From: Variovorax sp. KBW07
Lineage (GTDB): Bacteria > Pseudomonadota > Gammaproteobacteria > Burkholderiales > Burkholderiaceae_C
Direction of reading: 5' to 3'
Assembly: GCF_003852515.1 (NCBI RefSeq)
Contig: NZ_QAJK01000076.1
Span: 30,258-94,257 of the forward strand
Length of the DNA: 64,000 nt
In this document: positions 17,493-28,491 of the stretch, piece after piece
Layout: each line of letters begins with the position of its first letter
Position numbering within the stretch: position 1 is the stretch's first letter
Translations under genes and position numbers: made by a program
Notes under the pieces: model-generated
The model's input: the letters and a program-made list of their open reading frames with translations, nothing else
What the model was told of the DNA's origin: nothing
Database searches by the model: none

Positions 17493-18521
17493 ATGACCAT
17501 CTCGACCAACACTTCGAGTGCGAGCGCGTGGACCGGCACCGACGCCGCCAGCCGCGCCAGCGCGCTCGACCAGCGCTTTGCCCTGGACGTGCAGGGCGTC
17601 GATGCCCTGCGACGCACCGTGCGCACCTCGCCCGAAGAAGGGCTGCAGCAGGTCTCGCGCCAGTTCGAGGCCCTGTTCATGAACATGGTGCTCAAGAGCA
17701 TGCGCGAAGCCACGCCGTCGAGCGGCATGCTCGACAGCCAGGACCAGAAGGTCTACCTCTCGATGTTCGACCAGCAGCTCACGCAGAACCTTTCGGGTCG
17801 CGGCGTGGGGCTGGCCGAGGCGATGCTGGCGCAATTGCGCCGGCAGCTGCCGGCAGGCGCGCCCGACGCCGAGGCCGACGCCGAGATCGGCGTCAAGCCC
17901 ATGTCGCTGGAGCCGCGCGGCGGCTTGCCGTACACATCCACATACGGTCCGCGCGCGGGCATTCCCATCGGCTCCGCGCCGAGCGGCCGCGTATCGACCG
18001 CCGCCGACCTGGGCGTGTACCAGTTCAATGGCGAGCGCCGTGCGCCTGCCGCAGCCAATGCATCGCTGCAAGGCAACGTCGACGAGTTCGTGGGCCGCAT
18101 GGGCGCGTCGGCCCAGGTGGCCAGTGCCGCGAGCGGCGTGCCCGCGCCGCTGATCCTGGCGCAGGCCGCGCTGGAGTCCGGCTGGGGCAAGCGCGAGATT
18201 CGCGCCGACGACGGCACGCAGAGCTTCAACCTCTTCGGCATCAAGGCCGACCGCGGCTGGAAGGGCGCGACGGTCGAGACCACCACCACCGAGTACGTCG
18301 ACGGCGAGCCGCAGAAGGTGCGCGCCAAGTTCAGGGCCTATGCCTCGTACGACGAAGCCTTTACCGATTACGCGCGCTTCATTACCCGCAACCCCCGCTA
18401 CGCCAACGTGCTGGCCACCGACGACCCGAACGAGGCCGCGCACGGCCTGCAGCGCGCGGGCTACGCCACCGATCCGAAGTACGGCGAGAAGCTGGTTCGC
18501 ATCATGCAGAAGTTCGGCTGA
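17493..18521 (+). CDS. flgJ: Flagellar rod-capping muramidase FlgJ
   Basis: This is a dual-domain FlgJ of 342 residues. The N-terminal rod-cap domain (about 45-115) contains [20 protein letters not shown]; a linker follows; the C-terminal GH73 glucosaminidase/muramidase domain (about 195-340) has its catalytic Glu at 228 in AALESGWGK. It opens the peptidoglycan for the rod and caps rod growth. It follows flgI by 10 bp and is the last rod-hook gene before the chemoreceptor array. In most related bacteria flgK would come next; here it is 13.7 kb away. Confidence 0.94.
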   Translation: MTISTNTSSASAWTGTDAASRASALDQRFALDVQGVDALRRTVRTSPEEGLQQVSRQFEALFMNMVLKSMREATPSSGMLDSQDQKVYLSMFDQQLTQNLSGRGVGLAEAMLAQLRRQLPAGAPDAEADAEIGVKPMSLEPRGGLPYTSTYGPRAGIPIGSAPSGRVSTAADLGVYQFNGERRAPAAANASLQGNVDEFVGRMGASAQVASAASGVPAPLILAQAALESGWGKREIRADDGTQSFNLFGIKADRGWKGATVETTTTEYVDGEPQKVRAKFRAYASYDEAFTDYARFITRNPRYANVLATDDPNEAAHGLQRAGYATDPKYGEKLVRIMQKFG

Positions 18522-18580
18522 GCCGTTCGCGGCCATCGTTTCATTCGCACGCGGCGGGACACACCACGCAAAGGAACACC

Positions 18581-19108
18581 ATGCAAGAGATCGCAGGCAC
18601 CCAGAGACCCCAGGCCCAGCGGCATGCGCCGCAAGGCAGCGCCGCCACCACCGCGCCCCGCCTGGAGGTGGTGACCTTCAAGCTGGGCGAAGAGGAATAC
18701 GGCATCGACATCCAGAAGGTGCAGGAGCTTCGCGGCTACGACGCGGTGACGCGCATCGCCAACGCGCCGGAATACATCAAGGGTGTTGTGAACCTGCGCG
18801 GGATCATCGTGCCGATCATCGACATGCGCATCAAGTTCGAGCTGGGCGACCCGACGTACGACCAGTTCACGGTGGTGATCGTGCTGAACATCGGTGGCCG
18901 CGTGGTGGGCATGGTGGTGGACAGCGTGTCGGACGTGATCACCCTGACGGCCGAGCAGATCAAGCCGGCGCCGGAGATGGGCTCGGTGCTGGACACCGAC
19001 TACCTGATCGGGCTGGGCACGCTGGATGAGCGGATGCTGATTTTGGTGGACATCGACCGGCTGATGTCGAGCGATGAGATGGGGCTCATCGAGAAGATCG
19101 CGGCCTGA
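18581..19108 (+). CDS. cheW: Chemotaxis coupling protein CheW, copy 1
   Basis: CheW links chemoreceptors to the kinase CheA. The 175-residue product has an unrelated 25-residue N-tail, then a CheW domain with [27 protein letters not shown] and [10 protein letters not shown]. Residues 26-169 are identical to residues 23-166 of the second CheW at 26181-26702. The longer open frame upstream overlaps flgJ; the ATG at 18581 follows a good aaaggaac ribosome-binding site. It heads the receptor array. The che operon at 57225-63818 carries no cheW, so these two copies probably serve its CheA. Confidence 0.93.
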   Translation: MQEIAGTQRPQAQRHAPQGSAATTAPRLEVVTFKLGEEEYGIDIQKVQELRGYDAVTRIANAPEYIKGVVNLRGIIVPIIDMRIKFELGDPTYDQFTVVIVLNIGGRVVGMVVDSVSDVITLTAEQIKPAPEMGSVLDTDYLIGLGTLDERMLILVDIDRLMSSDEMGLIEKIAA

Positions 19109-19190
19109 CAGGGCATCGGCGAGATCCAGAAAAAAGAGAAATCGAAACCGCACAACAACGACACAGAGGTTCGAGAGGAGACACGAAAAA

Positions 19191-20753
19191 ATGAAAGACT
19201 GGACGATCGGAACGCGCATGGGCGCCGGCTTTGCGCTGGTGCTGGCGCTGCTGGTGGCCACGGCGGGCGTCGGCGTGCTGCGGTTGCAGGGCGTGGGCGA
19301 GGCCACGCAGGAGATGGCCCAGCGCTCGCTGGTGAAAGAGCGCCTGGCCGCGGCCTGGCAACTGGGCACCAGTACCAACAGCGTGCGCACCTTCTCGCTG
19401 CTCAAGAGCAACGACGCCGACGTGCAGGCCTACCTGCAGAAGAACATCGCCGCCACCAGCACCGTGATTTCGGAGACGCAGAAGAAGCTCGAAGACATGC
19501 TGGCGTCGCCGGAAGAGCTGGCACTGAGCGCCGACATCAAGAAAAAGCGCGGCGACTATGTCGAGCTGCGCAACCAGATACTGAAGCTCAAGGCCGAGGG
19601 CCAGCGCGACGAAGCCGCCAAGCTCACCGACACCCGGCTGCTGGCCGCGCTCGACAGCTACGACGCGAGCATTCGCGCCATGCTGGCGCACCAGCAACAG
19701 GAGATCGACCGCACCGCCGCCGCCATCGATGCGCAGTACCGCTCGGGCCGCGTCTACCTGATTGCATTGGCCGTGTTCGCGCTCGCGTTGGGCTCGGTGC
19801 TCGCATGGCTGCTGACGCGCAGCATCGTGCAGCCGATTGCCGAGGCGCTGCTGATTGCCGAAACCGTGGCGGCCGGCGATCTGAGCCAGGAATTCGAGAC
19901 CGAGCGCGGCGGTGATTTTGGCCGGCTGTTGCGCGGCATGGGCGAGATGGAAGACACGCTCACCGACCTCGTGACACGCATCAAGACCTCCACCGATTCG
20001 ATCGCTGTGGCGTCCCGCGAGATTGCGGCGGGCAACCAGGACCTGTCGTCGCGCACCGAGCAGCAGGCCAGCTCGCTGGAGCAGACGGCGGCGTCGATGG
20101 AAGAGCTGACTTCGACCGTGAAGCAGAACGCCGACAACGCACGCCAGGCCAACCAGCTGGCGGTGTCGGCTTCGGCCGTGGCGGTGAAGGGAGGCAACGT
20201 GGTGTCGCAGGTGGTGGGCACCATGGGTTCGATCAACGACTCGTCGCGCAAGATCGTCGACATCATCGGCGTGATTGACGGCATTGCGTTCCAGACGAAC
20301 ATCCTCGCACTGAATGCGGCCGTGGAAGCGGCGCGCGCGGGCGAGCAGGGCAAGGGCTTTGCGGTGGTGGCGTCGGAAGTTCGCAGCCTTGCGCAACGTT
20401 CGGCCGCAGCGGCAAAGGAAATCAAGACGCTGATTGGCGATTCCGTGGAGAAGGTCGAAGAGGGCAGCAAGCAAGTGGCTGAAGCGGGTCGCACGATGGA
20501 CGAGATTGTCGGCAGCGTGAGGCGCGTGACCGACATCATGGGCGAGATCACGGCGGCGAGCCAGGAGCAGACGTCGGGCATCGAGCAGATCAACCAGGCC
20601 ATCACGCAGATGGACCAGGTGACGCAGCAGAACGCGGCACTGGTCGAAGAAGCATCGGCCGCGGCGCAGTCGTTGCAGGAGCAGGCCGACAGCCTCGTGC
20701 AGGCCGTGAGCACGTTCAAGCTCGACGCCGACGACAACGCCCCGGTGGCCTGA
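19191..20753 (+). CDS. Methyl-accepting chemotaxis protein 1 (periplasmic helical sensor)
   Basis: This 520-residue receptor has TM1 at about 10-31, a periplasmic four-helix-bundle-like sensor to about 186, TM2 at about 187-208, a HAMP domain to about 262, and a methylation/signalling domain with the hairpin tip [25 protein letters not shown]. The domain lacks indels relative to the E. coli 36-heptad class as far as I can judge. It ends in DDNAPVA, with no CheR/CheB-binding pentapeptide. It is the most divergent of the seven in the block following HAMP (for example [12 protein letters not shown]). The ATG at 19191 has a GAGAGGAG upstream. The ligand is unknown. Confidence 0.93.
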   Translation: MKDWTIGTRMGAGFALVLALLVATAGVGVLRLQGVGEATQEMAQRSLVKERLAAAWQLGTSTNSVRTFSLLKSNDADVQAYLQKNIAATSTVISETQKKLEDMLASPEELALSADIKKKRGDYVELRNQILKLKAEGQRDEAAKLTDTRLLAALDSYDASIRAMLAHQQQEIDRTAAAIDAQYRSGRVYLIALAVFALALGSVLAWLLTRSIVQPIAEALLIAETVAAGDLSQEFETERGGDFGRLLRGMGEMEDTLTDLVTRIKTSTDSIAVASREIAAGNQDLSSRTEQQASSLEQTAASMEELTSTVKQNADNARQANQLAVSASAVAVKGGNVVSQVVGTMGSINDSSRKIVDIIGVIDGIAFQTNILALNAAVEAARAGEQGKGFAVVASEVRSLAQRSAAAAKEIKTLIGDSVEKVEEGSKQVAEAGRTMDEIVGSVRRVTDIMGEITAASQEQTSGIEQINQAITQMDQVTQQNAALVEEASAAAQSLQEQADSLVQAVSTFKLDADDNAPVA

Positions 20754-20760
20754 AGCACCC

Positions 20761-21045
20761 GTGTTGCGCTCGCGTTTCAACCCGAAGATCGCTCTTCGCC
20801 TCGCTCTCTGTTCCACCGTCCTGCTGTTGCTGCTGGCGGCGGCACTGGTCCTTGGTTTCCAGGCCGGCTCCGGCGAAGACTGGGCCTACCAGGCGCTGCT
20901 GGCCCTGGCCGCTGGTGCACTGCTTGCCGGCATTGCCATCGCATGGCTGGTCACGCATTCGATCACTCGATCGACCCACGACGCCGAGAAGGTCGCGAAG
21001 CGGCTGGACCGGGTCTTTCAACATGTGAATGCCAAGGATTCCTGA
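20761..21045 (+). CDS. Small two-helix membrane protein resembling a receptor TM2/HAMP stub
   Basis: The 94-residue product starts with GTG at 20761, seven bases after the MCP1 stop, and ends seven bases before the MCP2 start. It has a basic N-terminus, a hydrophobic helix at about 15-35 ([16 protein letters not shown]), a short periplasmic loop, a second helix at about 45-65, and then [23 protein letters not shown]. That last piece resembles the TM2-HAMP junction of the adjacent receptor ([22 protein letters not shown]). It could be a relic of a deleted receptor or an independent small protein. Coding status is not certain, although the tight fit between two genes supports it. Confidence 0.55.
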   Translation: MLRSRFNPKIALRLALCSTVLLLLLAAALVLGFQAGSGEDWAYQALLALAAGALLAGIAIAWLVTHSITRSTHDAEKVAKRLDRVFQHVNAKDS

Positions 21046-21052
21046 AAGCGCC

Positions 21053-22792
21053 ATGAACACCCTTTCCAATCTCAAGATCGGCACCCGTCTCGGCATGGGC
21101 TTTGCCACGGTGCTGTTGCTGTTGGCGGCCCTGGTCGGCCTGGGCCTCAATTCAATGGCCGACATCCAGGCGCGGCTCAATGGCATCGTGACCGGCAACA
21201 ACGTCAAGGTGAGCGCGGTCAATGCGATGGTGGATGCGATCCGCGACATCGCGATCTTCGACAGCAACCTGATCCTGCTGACCGAGGAAGCCGCCATGCG
21301 CGAGGAGGTCAAGAAGATCGGCGCCGCGCGGGACCGCTTTGCCAAGGGCCGCGAGACACTCACGAAGCTGCTGGTCACGCCCGATGGCAAGGCACTGCTC
21401 TCCCGGGTCGAAGAGCGGCTGGGCGTGCTCGTGCCCTTGAACACCCAACTGACTGACCTGGGCCTGCAGAACAAGAACGAGGAAGCGACGCAGCTGTTCG
21501 TGACCAAGTTTCAGCCGGCCGTCCAGTCGCTGGTGGATGTGCTCAATGAAATGATCGTGCACGAAACCGCGCTGTCGGCGCGGGCCAACGAACAGGCCAT
21601 TGCCGAGTATGCATGGGCGCGCAACCTGATGCTCGTGCTGGGCGGCATCGCGGTGCTGGTGGGCGCCGCGATCGCGTGGTTCATCACGCGATCGATCACG
21701 CGGCCCATCGGCGAAGCGGTAGAGGTGGCCGAGAAGGTGGCGGCGGGCGACATCAGTTCGCGCATCGAGGTGCAGTCGAAGGACGAGACCGGCCGGTTGA
21801 TGTCCGCGCTGAAGGCGATGAACGAGAGCCTGGTGAGGATCGTCAGCGACGTGCGCACGGGTACGGACACGATCGCGACGGCTTCGGGGCAGATTGCTTC
21901 GGGGAACCAGGATCTTTCTTCGCGCACGGAAGAGCAGGCCAGTTCGCTGGAGCAGACGGCTGCTTCGATGGAGGAGCTGACTTCGACGGTGAAACAGAAC
22001 GCGGACAACGCGCGTCAGGCGAACCAACTGGCTGTGTCGGCTTCGGAAGTGGCGGTCAAGGGCGGCAGCGTCGTGTCCCAAGTGGTCGACACGATGGGCT
22101 CGATCAATGCATCGTCCAAGAAGATCGTGGACATCATCGGTGTCATCGATGGCATCGCTTTCCAGACGAACATCCTGGCTTTGAATGCAGCTGTGGAAGC
22201 GGCTCGCGCTGGCGAGCAAGGCCGTGGCTTTGCGGTGGTGGCTTCGGAAGTTCGCAGCCTGGCGCAGCGTTCGGCCGCAGCGGCCAAGGAAATCAAGACC
22301 CTCATTGGTGACTCGGTGGAGAAGGTCGAAGAGGGCAGCAAGCAAGTGGCCGAAGCCGGCCGCACCATGGAAGAGATCGTTGGCAGCGTCAAGCGTGTGA
22401 CGGACATCATGGGCGAGATCACCGCGGCGAGCCAGGAACAAACGTCCGGCATCGAACAGATCAACCAGGCCATCACGCAGATGGACCAGGTGACGCAGCA
22501 GAACGCTGCATTGGTCGAAGAAGCCTCGGCCGCAGCGCAATCGCTGCAAGAGCAAGCCGGCAGCCTCGTGCAAGCCGTGAGCATCTTCAAGCTCGATTCC
22601 AACGCCGTCCCCACGCCACCGCGTCCCGGCTTCAAGCACCTCACGCCGATCCCACAGCCTTCCAAGGCCGCGAAACCCGCGCCCAAGCCACGCGCCAAGT
22701 CGCTCCCCGCCACTCGCCGCGAGCCCGGCACGGGCGCCGCCCCGCAACTGGCCATGAGCAACGACGCCAAAGGCGACTGGACCGAATTTTGA
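21053..22792 (+). CDS. Methyl-accepting chemotaxis protein 2 (4HB sensor, tether-like tail)
   Basis: The 579-residue receptor has TM1 near 12-32, a helical periplasmic sensor to about 190, TM2 near 195-215, HAMP, and the shared signalling block. The sensor is not obviously related to that of MCP1. After the block comes a 60-residue Pro/Lys/Ala-rich flexible tail ending GDWTEF, similar in form to the NWETF pentapeptide that binds CheR and CheB in enteric receptors. The tail is nearly the same as that of MCP7 ([20 protein letters not shown]). The ATG at 21053 is chosen by analogy with the [13 protein letters not shown]-type start of its paralogues. Confidence 0.93.
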   Translation: MNTLSNLKIGTRLGMGFATVLLLLAALVGLGLNSMADIQARLNGIVTGNNVKVSAVNAMVDAIRDIAIFDSNLILLTEEAAMREEVKKIGAARDRFAKGRETLTKLLVTPDGKALLSRVEERLGVLVPLNTQLTDLGLQNKNEEATQLFVTKFQPAVQSLVDVLNEMIVHETALSARANEQAIAEYAWARNLMLVLGGIAVLVGAAIAWFITRSITRPIGEAVEVAEKVAAGDISSRIEVQSKDETGRLMSALKAMNESLVRIVSDVRTGTDTIATASGQIASGNQDLSSRTEEQASSLEQTAASMEELTSTVKQNADNARQANQLAVSASEVAVKGGSVVSQVVDTMGSINASSKKIVDIIGVIDGIAFQTNILALNAAVEAARAGEQGRGFAVVASEVRSLAQRSAAAAKEIKTLIGDSVEKVEEGSKQVAEAGRTMEEIVGSVKRVTDIMGEITAASQEQTSGIEQINQAITQMDQVTQQNAALVEEASAAAQSLQEQAGSLVQAVSIFKLDSNAVPTPPRPGFKHLTPIPQPSKAAKPAPKPRAKSLPATRREPGTGAAPQLAMSNDAKGDWTEF

Positions 22793-22803
22793 GAAGAAAG
22801 GTC

Positions 22804-22830
22804 TCAAGTCTGGCGAACTGATGCCGATAA
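22804..22830 (+). promoter_or_regulatory. Sigma-28 promoter in front of MCP3
   Basis: TCAAGTCT, 11 bp, GCCGATAA: the -10 is perfect, the -35 differs from TAAAGTTT at two positions and the spacing is exact. It starts 12 bp after the MCP2 stop and its -10 ends 103 bp before the MCP3 ATG, so the array has an internal late-class promoter here. Confidence 0.85.
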
Positions 22831-22933
22831 CAGGGAGACGGCGTTGCCGCGGCGGCCCGTCTTGAATCCATTTCATGCCGGTGGCCCGCCGTGCGCCGCG
22901 GACACCGTCCCCCGTTATTGAAGGAAGAGAGCA

Positions 22934-24523
22934 ATGAGTTTGAAGGATCTGAAAATCGGCACGCGCCTGGGGCTCGGCTTCGCGGTGATGCTGTTGCTGA
23001 TGGCTTTCATTGCCGGTACCGGCGTGCTGCGCCTGACCAACGTGGGCAATGCCACGGACGAGATGGTGGAAGGCGCGCTGGTCAAGGAACGGCTGGCGAG
23101 CGAATGGCTCAGCCTGCTGAAGTCGAACACCGTCGCCAACTTCGCGATGGTCAAGACCACCGATCCGGAGATTGCCGCCTACTTCGCCAAGATCCAGGCC
23201 GCGGGCTCGGCACGCATCACGCCCGCGCAGAAAAAGCTGGAGGCGATGCTCAGCACGCCCGAAGAAAAGAAGCTGTACGCCGACGTGGCCGCTGCGCGCG
23301 CCGTGGTGCTCGAGACGGTGGGCGTCCTCAACAAGCTGAAGGACGAGAAGAAGCTCGACGAAGCCAATGTGCTGGTCGACACCAAGTTCACGGCCGCGCT
23401 GACCGTCTATGCCAACGCCGTCGAATCGCTGGCCAACCACCAGCGCGAACGGATCGACGCCGCCGCCAAGGGCATCACCGCCGACCACACGGCCGGCCGC
23501 ACCACGCTGATCGTGCTGTCGGCCATTGCACTGGTGCTGGGCGCGCTGTTCGCATGGCGCCTGACGCTGGGCATCGTGCGCCCGCTGGGCCACGCGCTGG
23601 AAGTGGCCGAGACGGTGGCCGCGGGCGACCTGAGCGCCAACATCCGCGTCGAAAGCCGCGACGAAGCCGGCCAGCTGATGCAGGCGCTGAAGGACATGAA
23701 CGCGAGCCTGGCCAAGGTGGTGGGTGAAGTGCGCATGGGCACGGACACGATTGCCACGGCGTCGAGCCAGATCGCATCGGGGAACCAGGACTTGTCTTCG
23801 CGCACCGAGCAGCAGGCCAGTTCGCTGGAGCAGACGGCGGCGTCGATGGAAGAGCTGACTTCGACGGTGAAGCAGAACGCGGACAACGCGCGTCAGGCGA
23901 ACCAGCTGGCTGTGTCGGCTTCGGAAGTTGCAGTGAAGGGTGGCAGCGTGGTGTCGCAAGTGGTCGACACGATGGGGTCGATCAATGCGTCGTCCAAGAA
24001 GATTGTCGACATCATCGGCGTCATCGATGGCATCGCCTTCCAGACCAACATCCTGGCTTTGAATGCGGCTGTGGAAGCGGCTCGCGCTGGTGAACAAGGC
24101 CGTGGCTTCGCGGTCGTGGCTTCCGAAGTTCGCAGCCTTGCGCAACGCTCGGCAGCAGCAGCCAAGGAAATCAAGACCCTCATCGGCGACTCGGTAGAGA
24201 AGGTCGAAGAGGGCAGCAAGCAGGTGGCGGAAGCCGGCCGCACCATGGACGAGATTGTCGGCAGCGTCAAGCGCGTGACCGACATCATGGGCGAGATCAC
24301 GGCGGCGAGCCAGGAGCAGACGTCGGGCATCGAGCAGATCAACCAGGCCATCACGCAGATGGACCAGGTCACGCAGCAGAACGCAGCGCTGGTCGAAGAA
24401 GCATCGGCCGCAGCCCAGTCGCTGCAGGAACAAGCCGGCAGCCTCTCGCAGGTCGTCGGCGTGTTCCGCCTCGGCGGCAACGGCAGCAGCGCGAGTACCG
24501 GCAACCAGCTGGCACTGGCCTGA
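22934..24523 (+). CDS. Methyl-accepting chemotaxis protein 3 (sensor paralogous to MCP7)
   Basis: This 529-residue receptor begins [16 protein letters not shown], with TM1 near 12-32, a helical sensor to about 190, TM2 near 192-212, HAMP and the shared signalling block. Its sensor is clearly paralogous to that of MCP7: both have [41 protein letters not shown] and [28 protein letters not shown]. It ends shortly after the block in STGNQLALA, with no tail or pentapeptide. A strong AAGGAAGAG ribosome-binding site precedes the ATG. Ligand unknown. Confidence 0.94.
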   Translation: MSLKDLKIGTRLGLGFAVMLLLMAFIAGTGVLRLTNVGNATDEMVEGALVKERLASEWLSLLKSNTVANFAMVKTTDPEIAAYFAKIQAAGSARITPAQKKLEAMLSTPEEKKLYADVAAARAVVLETVGVLNKLKDEKKLDEANVLVDTKFTAALTVYANAVESLANHQRERIDAAAKGITADHTAGRTTLIVLSAIALVLGALFAWRLTLGIVRPLGHALEVAETVAAGDLSANIRVESRDEAGQLMQALKDMNASLAKVVGEVRMGTDTIATASSQIASGNQDLSSRTEQQASSLEQTAASMEELTSTVKQNADNARQANQLAVSASEVAVKGGSVVSQVVDTMGSINASSKKIVDIIGVIDGIAFQTNILALNAAVEAARAGEQGRGFAVVASEVRSLAQRSAAAAKEIKTLIGDSVEKVEEGSKQVAEAGRTMDEIVGSVKRVTDIMGEITAASQEQTSGIEQINQAITQMDQVTQQNAALVEEASAAAQSLQEQAGSLSQVVGVFRLGGNGSSASTGNQLALA

Positions 24524-24539
24524 AAGCGGCAACAGGACC

Positions 24540-26162
24540 ATGCGCGTCAATCTGCCCATCACCGACACCGAGTACGAGCTTGCGGAGGGTGAGGCCCTGG
24601 TGTCCCGCACGGACCTCAAGGGACGCATCACCTACGTCAACCCGGCCTTCGTCCAGGCCAGCGGCTATGCCGTCGGCGAACTCATGGGCAAGGCGCACAA
24701 CATCGTGCGCCACCCCGACGTGCCCGCCGAAGCCTTTGCCGACCTGTGGCAGACGCTGGGCCAGGGCCTGCCCTGGACCGGGCTGATCAAGAACCGGCGC
24801 AAGAACGGCGACTTCTACTGGGTGCTCGCCAACGTGACGCCCATCAGCCGCCATGGCCGCGTGCAGGGCTACATGTCGGTGCGCAGCCGCCCCGCCCGCG
24901 CCGAAGTGATCGAGGCCGATGCGCTCTACCGCCGCATCCGCGAGGGCGGCGCCAAGGGCATCGAGATTGTGCAGGGCGAGGTGGTGCAGCGCGGCTGGAC
25001 CAACCCGCTGGCACAGCTGCGGCGCATTCCGGTGCGGCGCCGGGTCTTCGGCGCGACAGCCGTGGCCGCGCTGCTGTCGCTGGGTTTCGGCGCGATGGGC
25101 TGGATGGAGGCGTCCAGGCTGGCTGCCGCTTCCGGCGCGCACAGCTGGCTTCCCGGCGTGGTTGCCGTGGGCTCCGTCGGCGCCGCGCTGGCCTGGCTGG
25201 GCCTGGGGCAGTTTCTCGGCCGCACGGTGTTCCGTCCGCTGGACGAGGCGCTGGAAGTGGCGCGCGCCATCGCGGGCGGCGACCTGGCCCGCTTCGAAGT
25301 GCGGCCCGGCGACGAGATCACCGGCCTGCTGCGCGCGCTGAACCAGATGAGCGCGAACCTCTTCGCCATCGTGGCGGACGTGGGCGCGAACGTTGCCGGC
25401 GTGATGTCGGCGTCGAGCCAGATCGCCTCGGGCAACCAGGACCTGTCGTCGCGCACCGAACAGCAGGCCAGCTCGCTGGAGCAGACGGCCGCGTCGATGG
25501 AAGAGCTGACCTCGACGGTGAAGCAGAACGCCGACAACGCGCGTCAGGCCAACCAGCTGGCCGTGTCGGCTTCGGAAGTGGCGGTGAAGGGCGGCAGCGT
25601 GGTCTCGCAAGTGGTCGACACCATGGGCTCGATCAACGACTCGTCGAAAAAGATCGTCGACATCATCGGCGTGATCGACGGCATCGCTTTCCAGACCAAC
25701 ATCCTGGCGCTGAACGCGGCCGTGGAAGCGGCACGCGCGGGCGAGCAGGGCAAGGGCTTTGCGGTGGTGGCTTCTGAAGTGCGCAGCCTGGCGCAGCGCT
25801 CGGCTTCGGCGGCCAAGGAGATCAAGACGCTGATCGGCGACTCGGTGGACAAGGTCGCGGCCGGCAGCAAGCAGGTGGCCGAGGCGGGCCGCACGATGCA
25901 GGAAATCGTGGGCAGCGTGAAGCGCGTGACCGACATCATGGGCGAGATCACGACCGCGAGCCAGGAGCAGACCTCGGGCATCGAGCAGATCAACCAGGCC
26001 ATCGCGCAGATGGACCAGGTGACGCAGCAGAACGCCGCGCTGGTCGAAGAGGCTTCGGCCACGGCGCAGTCGCTGCAGGAGCAGGCCGACGGCCTGGTTC
26101 GCGCGGTGCAGGTTTTCAGGACCGAGGCCGGCGATGGCGCCGTTGCCCGGAACGAGTTTTAA
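24540..26162 (+). CDS. PAS-domain chemotaxis receptor, Aer-like energy/redox sensor
   Basis: The 540-residue receptor has no periplasmic sensor of the usual kind. It opens with a cytoplasmic PAS domain (about 10-120) that has the Aer-type elements NIVRHPD at 54-60, [19 protein letters not shown] at 77-95 and VTP, the region that binds FAD in Aer. Two hydrophobic segments follow at about 168-188 and 203-224, separated by a short loop, then a HAMP-like region and the shared signalling block. The likely role is aerotaxis or energy taxis. It ends VARNEF, weakly like a tether but without the Trp. It lies 16 bp after MCP3 and 18 bp before cheW copy 2. Confidence 0.92.
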   Translation: MRVNLPITDTEYELAEGEALVSRTDLKGRITYVNPAFVQASGYAVGELMGKAHNIVRHPDVPAEAFADLWQTLGQGLPWTGLIKNRRKNGDFYWVLANVTPISRHGRVQGYMSVRSRPARAEVIEADALYRRIREGGAKGIEIVQGEVVQRGWTNPLAQLRRIPVRRRVFGATAVAALLSLGFGAMGWMEASRLAAASGAHSWLPGVVAVGSVGAALAWLGLGQFLGRTVFRPLDEALEVARAIAGGDLARFEVRPGDEITGLLRALNQMSANLFAIVADVGANVAGVMSASSQIASGNQDLSSRTEQQASSLEQTAASMEELTSTVKQNADNARQANQLAVSASEVAVKGGSVVSQVVDTMGSINDSSKKIVDIIGVIDGIAFQTNILALNAAVEAARAGEQGKGFAVVASEVRSLAQRSASAAKEIKTLIGDSVDKVAAGSKQVAEAGRTMQEIVGSVKRVTDIMGEITTASQEQTSGIEQINQAIAQMDQVTQQNAALVEEASATAQSLQEQADGLVRAVQVFRTEAGDGAVARNEF

Positions 26163-26180
26163 AAAATCGCAGGAGAAGAG

Positions 26181-26702
26181 ATGCTGACGAAGGCAAAAGA
26201 CCCATTGAACTCGGCCGCCCCGGCGCCGTCCATCGCCGCCAACGGCCCCCGCCTGGAGGTGGTGACCTTCAAGCTGGGCGAGGAGGAATACGGCATCGAC
26301 ATCCAGAAGGTGCAGGAACTTCGCGGCTACGACGCGGTGACGCGCATCGCGAACGCACCGGAGTACATCAAGGGTGTGGTGAACCTGCGCGGGATCATCG
26401 TGCCGATCATCGACATGCGCATCAAGTTCGAGCTGGGCGACCCGACGTACGACCAGTTCACGGTGGTGATCGTGCTGAACATTGGCGGCCGCGTGGTGGG
26501 GATGGTGGTGGACAGCGTGTCGGACGTGATCACGCTGACGGCCGAGCAGATCAAGCCGGCGCCGGAGATGGGCTCGGTGCTGGACACCGACTACCTGATC
26601 GGGCTGGGCACGCTGGACGAGCGGATGCTGATTTTGGTGGACATCGACCGGCTGATGTCGAGCGACGAAATGGGTCTTGTAGAAGCCGCCGCCACCGCCT
26701 GA
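26181..26702 (+). CDS. cheW: Chemotaxis coupling protein CheW, copy 2
   Basis: The 173-residue CheW has a CheW domain identical in 144 consecutive residues (23-166) to copy 1, with only synonymous changes in the DNA, while the first 22 and last 7 residues differ completely. This pattern suggests recent gene conversion or duplication rather than independent selection. A ribosome-binding site (aggagaag) precedes the ATG by 5 bases. The gene follows the Aer-like receptor by 18 bp and is followed by MCP5. Confidence 0.94.
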   Translation: MLTKAKDPLNSAAPAPSIAANGPRLEVVTFKLGEEEYGIDIQKVQELRGYDAVTRIANAPEYIKGVVNLRGIIVPIIDMRIKFELGDPTYDQFTVVIVLNIGGRVVGMVVDSVSDVITLTAEQIKPAPEMGSVLDTDYLIGLGTLDERMLILVDIDRLMSSDEMGLVEAAATA

Positions 26703-26766
26703 TTGCCGCGCCATGGCCGCACGGCCAGGTATCGGTCCATCGCCTTCAACCTTCAACGCCTGCACC

Positions 26767-28443
26767 ATGAACTTCTTTTCCAACCTGCGCATCGGGACCC
26801 GGCTGGCCGTGGCCTTCACCATCGTCCTGGGCCTGACCGTGATTTCCACCGCCATCGCGCTGGTTTCCGCGCGAAGCAACGCGGAAGCCACCCGGCTCAT
26901 GATGGAAAGCCCGCTGGCCAAGGAACGGCTGATCTCCGACTGGTACGTGCTGACCTACTCGGCCATTGCGCGCACGTCGATGATCGCGCGCACCACCGAC
27001 GAGACGCTGCCGGTGGTGTTCGCGGACGTCATCTCGGACAGCGTGAAGAAGGGCAGCGAGACCATGGCGAAGGTCGAGAAGCTGCTGGTGACAGAAGAAG
27101 AAAAGGCGCTCTACAAATCGATCGTCGCGTTGCGCGCCAAGTACCAGGCCGCCAAAGACGAAGTGGGCAAGGCCAGGGCGAGCGGCAGCGCGGTGGACAC
27201 CACGCGTGCGTTCAAGGAATCGTTCCAGCCCGCGGCAAAGGCCTACGAAACCAGCGTGCTCAACCTGCTGTCGATGGAGCGCAAGGCCATCGACGACATG
27301 AGCCTGGCCATCGACGCGGCGAACGCGCACAGCTTCAACCTGCAGATGCTGCTGACTTTGCTGACGGTGATCAGCGGCGGCATCTTCGCGCTGTTCATCT
27401 CGCGCAGCATCGTGCGGCCGCTGGCCAAGGCCGTGGTGGTTGCGCAGACGGTGGCCGGCGGTGACCTGAGCGCGAACATCCAGGTGGAGAGCCGCGACGA
27501 GGCGGGCCAGCTGATGCAGGCGCTGAAGAACATGAACGAGAACCTGGCCAAGGTGGTGGGCGAGGTGCGCACGGGCACGGAGACGATTGCGACGGCTTCG
27601 GGGCAGATTGCTTCGGGGAACCAGGATCTTTCTTCGCGCACGGAAGAGCAGGCGAGTTCGCTGGAGCAGACGGCGGCGTCGATGGAAGAGCTGACCTCGA
27701 CGGTGAAGCAGAACGCTGATAACGCCCGTCAGGCGAACCAGCTGGCTGTGTCGGCTTCCGAGGTGGCGGTGAAGGGCGGTAGCGTGGTGTCGCAAGTGGT
27801 CGACACGATGGGCTCGATCAATGCGTCGTCCAAGAAGATCGTGGACATCATCGGCGTGATCGATGGCATCGCCTTCCAGACCAACATCCTGGCGCTGAAT
27901 GCGGCTGTGGAAGCTGCTCGTGCAGGCGAGCAAGGCCGCGGCTTTGCTGTCGTGGCCTCTGAAGTCCGCAGCCTTGCGCAGCGTTCGGCCGCAGCTGCCA
28001 AGGAAATCAAGACCCTCATCGGCGACTCGGTAGAAAAGGTCGAAGAGGGCAGCAAGCAGGTGGCGGAAGCCGGCCGCACCATGGAAGAAATCGTCGGCAG
28101 CGTCAAGCGTGTGACGGACATCATGGGAGAGATCACCGCGGCGAGCCAGGAACAAACGTCCGGCATCGAACAGATCAACCAGGCCATCACGCAGATGGAC
28201 CAGGTGACGCAGCAGAACGCAGCCTTGGTCGAAGAGGCATCGGCCGCAGCCCAGTCGTTGCAGGAACAAGCCGGCAGCCTCGTGCAAGCCGTCAGCATCT
28301 TCAAGCTCGACACCGACGGCCAGGCCGCCTCCCGCCCACAGGCCCGCGCACTGCCGGCCACCCCGCGCGAGAAGCTGGCGGCCGCGGTGCCCCGGCTGGC
28401 CGCGGCGGGCGCGGATGCCGCCGGCGACTGGCGTGCTTTCTAG
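26767..28443 (+). CDS. Methyl-accepting chemotaxis protein 5 (helical sensor, DWRAF tail)
   Basis: The 558-residue receptor has TM1 near 13-33, a helical sensor (with [20 protein letters not shown] near 44-63) to about 190, TM2 near 195-215, HAMP and the shared block. Its short Ala-rich tail ends GDWRAF, a variant of the DWTEF ending of three neighbours. The HAMP-following segment ([19 protein letters not shown]) matches those of MCP3 and MCP7. The start at 26767 aligns with [13 protein letters not shown] of MCP2; an in-frame ATG 54 bases upstream would add 18 residues of no family similarity. Confidence 0.92.
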   Translation: MNFFSNLRIGTRLAVAFTIVLGLTVISTAIALVSARSNAEATRLMMESPLAKERLISDWYVLTYSAIARTSMIARTTDETLPVVFADVISDSVKKGSETMAKVEKLLVTEEEKALYKSIVALRAKYQAAKDEVGKARASGSAVDTTRAFKESFQPAAKAYETSVLNLLSMERKAIDDMSLAIDAANAHSFNLQMLLTLLTVISGGIFALFISRSIVRPLAKAVVVAQTVAGGDLSANIQVESRDEAGQLMQALKNMNENLAKVVGEVRTGTETIATASGQIASGNQDLSSRTEEQASSLEQTAASMEELTSTVKQNADNARQANQLAVSASEVAVKGGSVVSQVVDTMGSINASSKKIVDIIGVIDGIAFQTNILALNAAVEAARAGEQGRGFAVVASEVRSLAQRSAAAAKEIKTLIGDSVEKVEEGSKQVAEAGRTMEEIVGSVKRVTDIMGEITAASQEQTSGIEQINQAITQMDQVTQQNAALVEEASAAAQSLQEQAGSLVQAVSIFKLDTDGQAASRPQARALPATPREKLAAAVPRLAAAGADAAGDWRAF

Positions 28444-28491
28444 GAATGGATAACCGCCGCGGGCACCGTCGGCCGGCCCTGCCGGGCGACC

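Noticed and set aside
21152-24631. Open frame of over 1,100 codons on the minus strand across MCP2 and MCP3
   Set aside because: It is exactly antisense to strongly supported receptor genes, is His/Arg/Leu-rich as expected from reading GC-rich coding DNA backwards, and repeats because the receptors repeat.
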